DNA of 64,000 nt from Fibrella aestuarina BUZ 2 (lineage in GTDB: Bacteria > Bacteroidota > Bacteroidia > Cytophagales > Spirosomataceae): positions 97,820-161,819 of the forward strand of contig NC_019012.1 in the NCBI RefSeq assembly GCF_000331105.1, written 5' to 3'. A model generated the notes under the pieces. It had not been told where the DNA came from. It saw only the letters and a list, made by a program, of their open reading frames with translations, and ran no database searches. Positions within the stretch are counted from its first letter, which is position 1; the number at the start of each line of letters is the position of its first letter. Both the position numbers and the translations under genes were made by a program. Shown piece after piece: positions 62,078 to 64,000 of the stretch.

Positions 62078-64000
62078 TTAAGGCGTACCCAACAAATAGT
62101 TGATGTACAGCACCGATTGGTTGTATTGGTTGAGCAGATCGAGGTAGTTTGACCGAATGGTAAGGGCCTGACCCAGAGCCAGCGAAAACTCGACGTACCC
62201 AATGTCGCCACTGCTGAACGCCCGGCGGGCATTGGCTTGGATGAGCGTGGCCTGTGCCAGCCCAACGGTCTCGTAATATGTCAGGGCGGTTCGGTACTGC
62301 TCGTATTGAGCATAGGCACCCTTAAGTTGCTGTTCGAGAGCAAATTGCTGGTTTTGCAGATCCGTCTGGGCGATCTGCTCACCCACACGAGCCGCGTTGA
62401 TACGTGCTTTCTGGGCCTTGCCCAGCAGCGGCAACGTCACGCCAAGCTGTGCCCCGTTGAAGCGGTAGCCCGGCCCGAAATACAGTTCGTTGCCGTCGAT
62501 GAGTTGATTCCCGATCAGCGTTTGGCTAAAGAGGCCCACCAGAAAATCCGGTTTCAACCGGGCCTGTTCGACCAGCCGGGTCCGTTCGGCTACCAGAATC
62601 TGTTGACGCAATTGAGCCAGTAGGGGGTTTTGCCCAGTCGAAACACTATCGGCTTGGATCGACAGGGAAAGTTTGGGTAGCGGCTGCGCCGAGCCGTCGA
62701 TGGGCTGCGGGCTGTAGAGCAGCGTTTGCAGCCGCGTTCGGCTGGCTGAAAGGTTGGCTTCGTTCTGCGCCAGGCGCACCCGTTGGTCGGCCAACTGGCT
62801 TTCGGCGGTAGCTTTCTCCAGACTACCCGTTTCGCCCGTGCGAAAGCGCAGGTCGGCGGCTTTCACAAATTCGGTCAGCAGTGTGTCCTGCTGACGAAAT
62901 AACTGGCTTTTCTGATGCAGGTAATTCAGGTCATAAAACGCCGATTTGACCTGGTACTGTACGTCGTTGCGCGTTACAACTACGCCCGCTTCCCGCGCAC
63001 TGACGCTCTGATCGTTCAGGTCAGCCAGTCGGCGCATTAGCGTCGGGTTCGGAATCGTTTGGGTAACGGTTAGGTTGTTATCGAACCGGCGACTGTTGTA
63101 TTGCCCCAACATGGCTACTGCCGAGAGTCGGCCCGCGTCGTAGGCGGTTCGGCGCAGGGCCTGCTGCTGGGTCACGCCCAATCCGGCCAATTGAAGCTGT
63201 GCGTTACGGCTGTTGGCCTGTTGCAGTGCCTGATCGAGCGTCAGCGTTTGCAGGGGAGCCACCTGCGCCCAACTGCCTGCTGCTATTAGCAGCAACCCAA
63301 TGATAGTTAGTGCTTTAAGCCCAGGAGCCATGCCGGTGGGGCGGGTCTGTTGGGCTTCGTTATCCACCGCCTTTTTCTCGGACAGCGAATACAGAATAGG
63401 CAGCACAATCAGCGTCAGCAGCGTAGCCGTGAGCAATCCACCGATCACAACCGTTGCCAGGGGCTTTTGCACCTCGGCCCCGGCGGAGTTGGAAATTGCC
63501 ATTGGGATGAAGCCAAATGAAGCTACCAGGGCCGTCATCACCACCGGGCGCAGCCGCACCTCGGCTCCCTGCCGGATGATCTCGGTCATGTCGGTGATGC
63601 CTTCCTCGTGGCGTAGCCGGTTGAATTCGGCAATCAGGACAATACCGTTGAGTACGGCCACGCCGAAGAGGGCGATAAAGCCCACGCCCGCCGAAATGCT
63701 GAAGGGCATTCCCCGCAATAGCAGCGCGAACACGCCCCCGATAGCCGCCATCGGGATCGCCATGAAGATGAGGAGGCTTTGCCGCACTGAGCCGAACGTA
63801 AAAAACAACAAAGCGAAAATCAGAGCCAGCGCAATCGGCACGGCGATGCTCAGTCGCTTCTTGGCATCTACCAGGTTTTCAAAGGTGCCGCCGTAGGTGA
63901 CGTAGTAGCCGGAGGGGAACTTAACGCGCTGCCCAACCTTTTGCTGCAACTCCGCCACGATACTTTCCACATCACGCCCACGCACGTTGAAGCCCAGCGT
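62078..64000 (-). CDS. czcA: CzcA-type RND pump fused to TolC-like channel (partial, window edge)
   Basis: Partial: the 5' end is beyond position 64000, and the frame is open to the edge, with TLGFNVRGRDVES as first visible residues. About 640 residues are seen. They include the last membrane helices of the pump (AVGFIALFGVAVLNGIVLIAEFNRL), a linker (SEKKAVDNEAQQTRP), a hydrophobic segment ending GSWA|Q, and a full TolC/CzcC-like domain. The same architecture as 26270-30691. The TM4 region lies outside the window, so metal type cannot be read directly; similarity to the first fusion favours divalent metals. Confidence 0.9.
   Translation of the reverse strand, partial: TLGFNVRGRDVESIVAELQQKVGQRVKFPSGYYVTYGGTFENLVDAKKRLSIAVPIALALIFALLFFTFGSVRQSLLIFMAIPMAAIGGVFALLLRGMPFSISAGVGFIALFGVAVLNGIVLIAEFNRLRHEEGITDMTEIIRQGAEVRLRPVVMTALVASFGFIPMAISNSAGAEVQKPLATVVIGGLLTATLLTLIVLPILYSLSEKKAVDNEAQQTRPTGMAPGLKALTIIGLLLIAAGSWAQVAPLQTLTLDQALQQANSRNAQLQLAGLGVTQQQALRRTAYDAGRLSAVAMLGQYNSRRFDNNLTVTQTIPNPTLMRRLADLNDQSVSAREAGVVVTRNDVQYQVKSAFYDLNYLHQKSQLFRQQDTLLTEFVKAADLRFRTGETGSLEKATAESQLADQRVRLAQNEANLSASRTRLQTLLYSPQPIDGSAQPLPKLSLSIQADSVSTGQNPLLAQLRQQILVAERTRLVEQARLKPDFLVGLFSQTLIGNQLIDGNELYFGPGYRFNGAQLGVTLPLLGKAQKARINAARVGEQIAQTDLQNQQFALEQQLKGAYAQYEQYRTALTYYETVGLAQATLIQANARRAFSSGDIGYVEFSLALGQALTIRSNYLDLLNQYNQSVLYINYLLGTP

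Noticed and set aside
62237..63896. Plus-strand frames opposite the CzcA-CzcC fusion (62237-62623 and 63300-63896)
   Set aside because: Antisense shadows of a clear RND/TolC protein.

Overview
The window looks like part of a Bacteroidota genome, most likely a Cytophagales/Spirosoma-like organism. Three things point there: the gene families (TonB receptor with carboxypeptidase-like N-domain, DUF3347, RND pumps fused to outer-membrane factors, AraC regulators with an HMA-like N-domain), promoters of the TAnnTTTG type, and weak Shine-Dalgarno sequences. It is densely coding (no gene-free stretch above about 300 bp) and is almost wholly a metal resistance and homeostasis island. I see no replication genes, transposases, rRNA, tRNA or CRISPR array, so I cannot say whether it is chromosome or plasmid.

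Layout. (1) 0-11 kb: copper/silver module with a lipoprotein multicopper oxidase, a free DUF3347 protein, an HMA-AraC regulator, a small HMA chaperone, and a Cus-type RND operon (CusA split by one in-frame TGA, TolC-like channel, two adaptors carrying heavy-metal-binding domains). (2) 11-12.7 kb: an AT-rich nuclease-like orphan. (3) 12.7-24.3 kb: second copper module with a CPH-type CopB ATPase, divergent HMA-AraC regulator, CPC-type CopA ATPase, glycosyltransferase, second HMA chaperone, DUF305 proteins, and a very large multicopper oxidase with a Met-rich insert and a C-terminal outer-membrane barrel. (4) 24.5-25.8 kb: a nuclease-like orphan. (5) 25.8-41 kb: divalent-cation module with a CzcA-CzcC fusion, CzcB, ZIP-like, low-affinity iron permease, GmhA, CDF, bestrophin, RcnA-like, Zn/Cd/Pb ATPase and DUF4198, followed by a convergent His-rich gene. 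(6) 41.4-52.4 kb: OmpR/HK pair, a DUF4238 orphan, and a TolC-HAE1 RND-adaptor-lipoprotein-ClC operon. (7) 52.5-58.8 kb: PepSY-like protein, TonB receptor, BASS-type transporter, and an EamA/HK/RR operon tied together by 11-bp-spaced direct repeats. (8) 58.9-64 kb: VIT1/CCC1, MFS, CzcB and a second CzcA-CzcC fusion that runs off the window edge.

How it works together. Periplasmic oxidases and Met/His-rich proteins detoxify or bind copper, small HMA proteins carry it in the cytosol, CopA/CopB pump it to the periplasm, and the Cus RND system sends it outside. The Czc-like fusions, CDF and P-type ATPase do the same for divalent metals. The most interesting regulatory signal is a shared GAAYTCTGYAA element placed 39-40 bp upstream of the last base of a TTTG promoter core before four copper genes, including one of the two HMA-AraC regulators. 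A second regulon of PepSY/TonB/two-component genes has CTACAGATT-type repeats exactly 8 bp from a TACGTTTG core at two promoters. The most interesting protein architectures are the oxidase-barrel fusion and the RND-OMF fusions with an apparent internal signal peptide.
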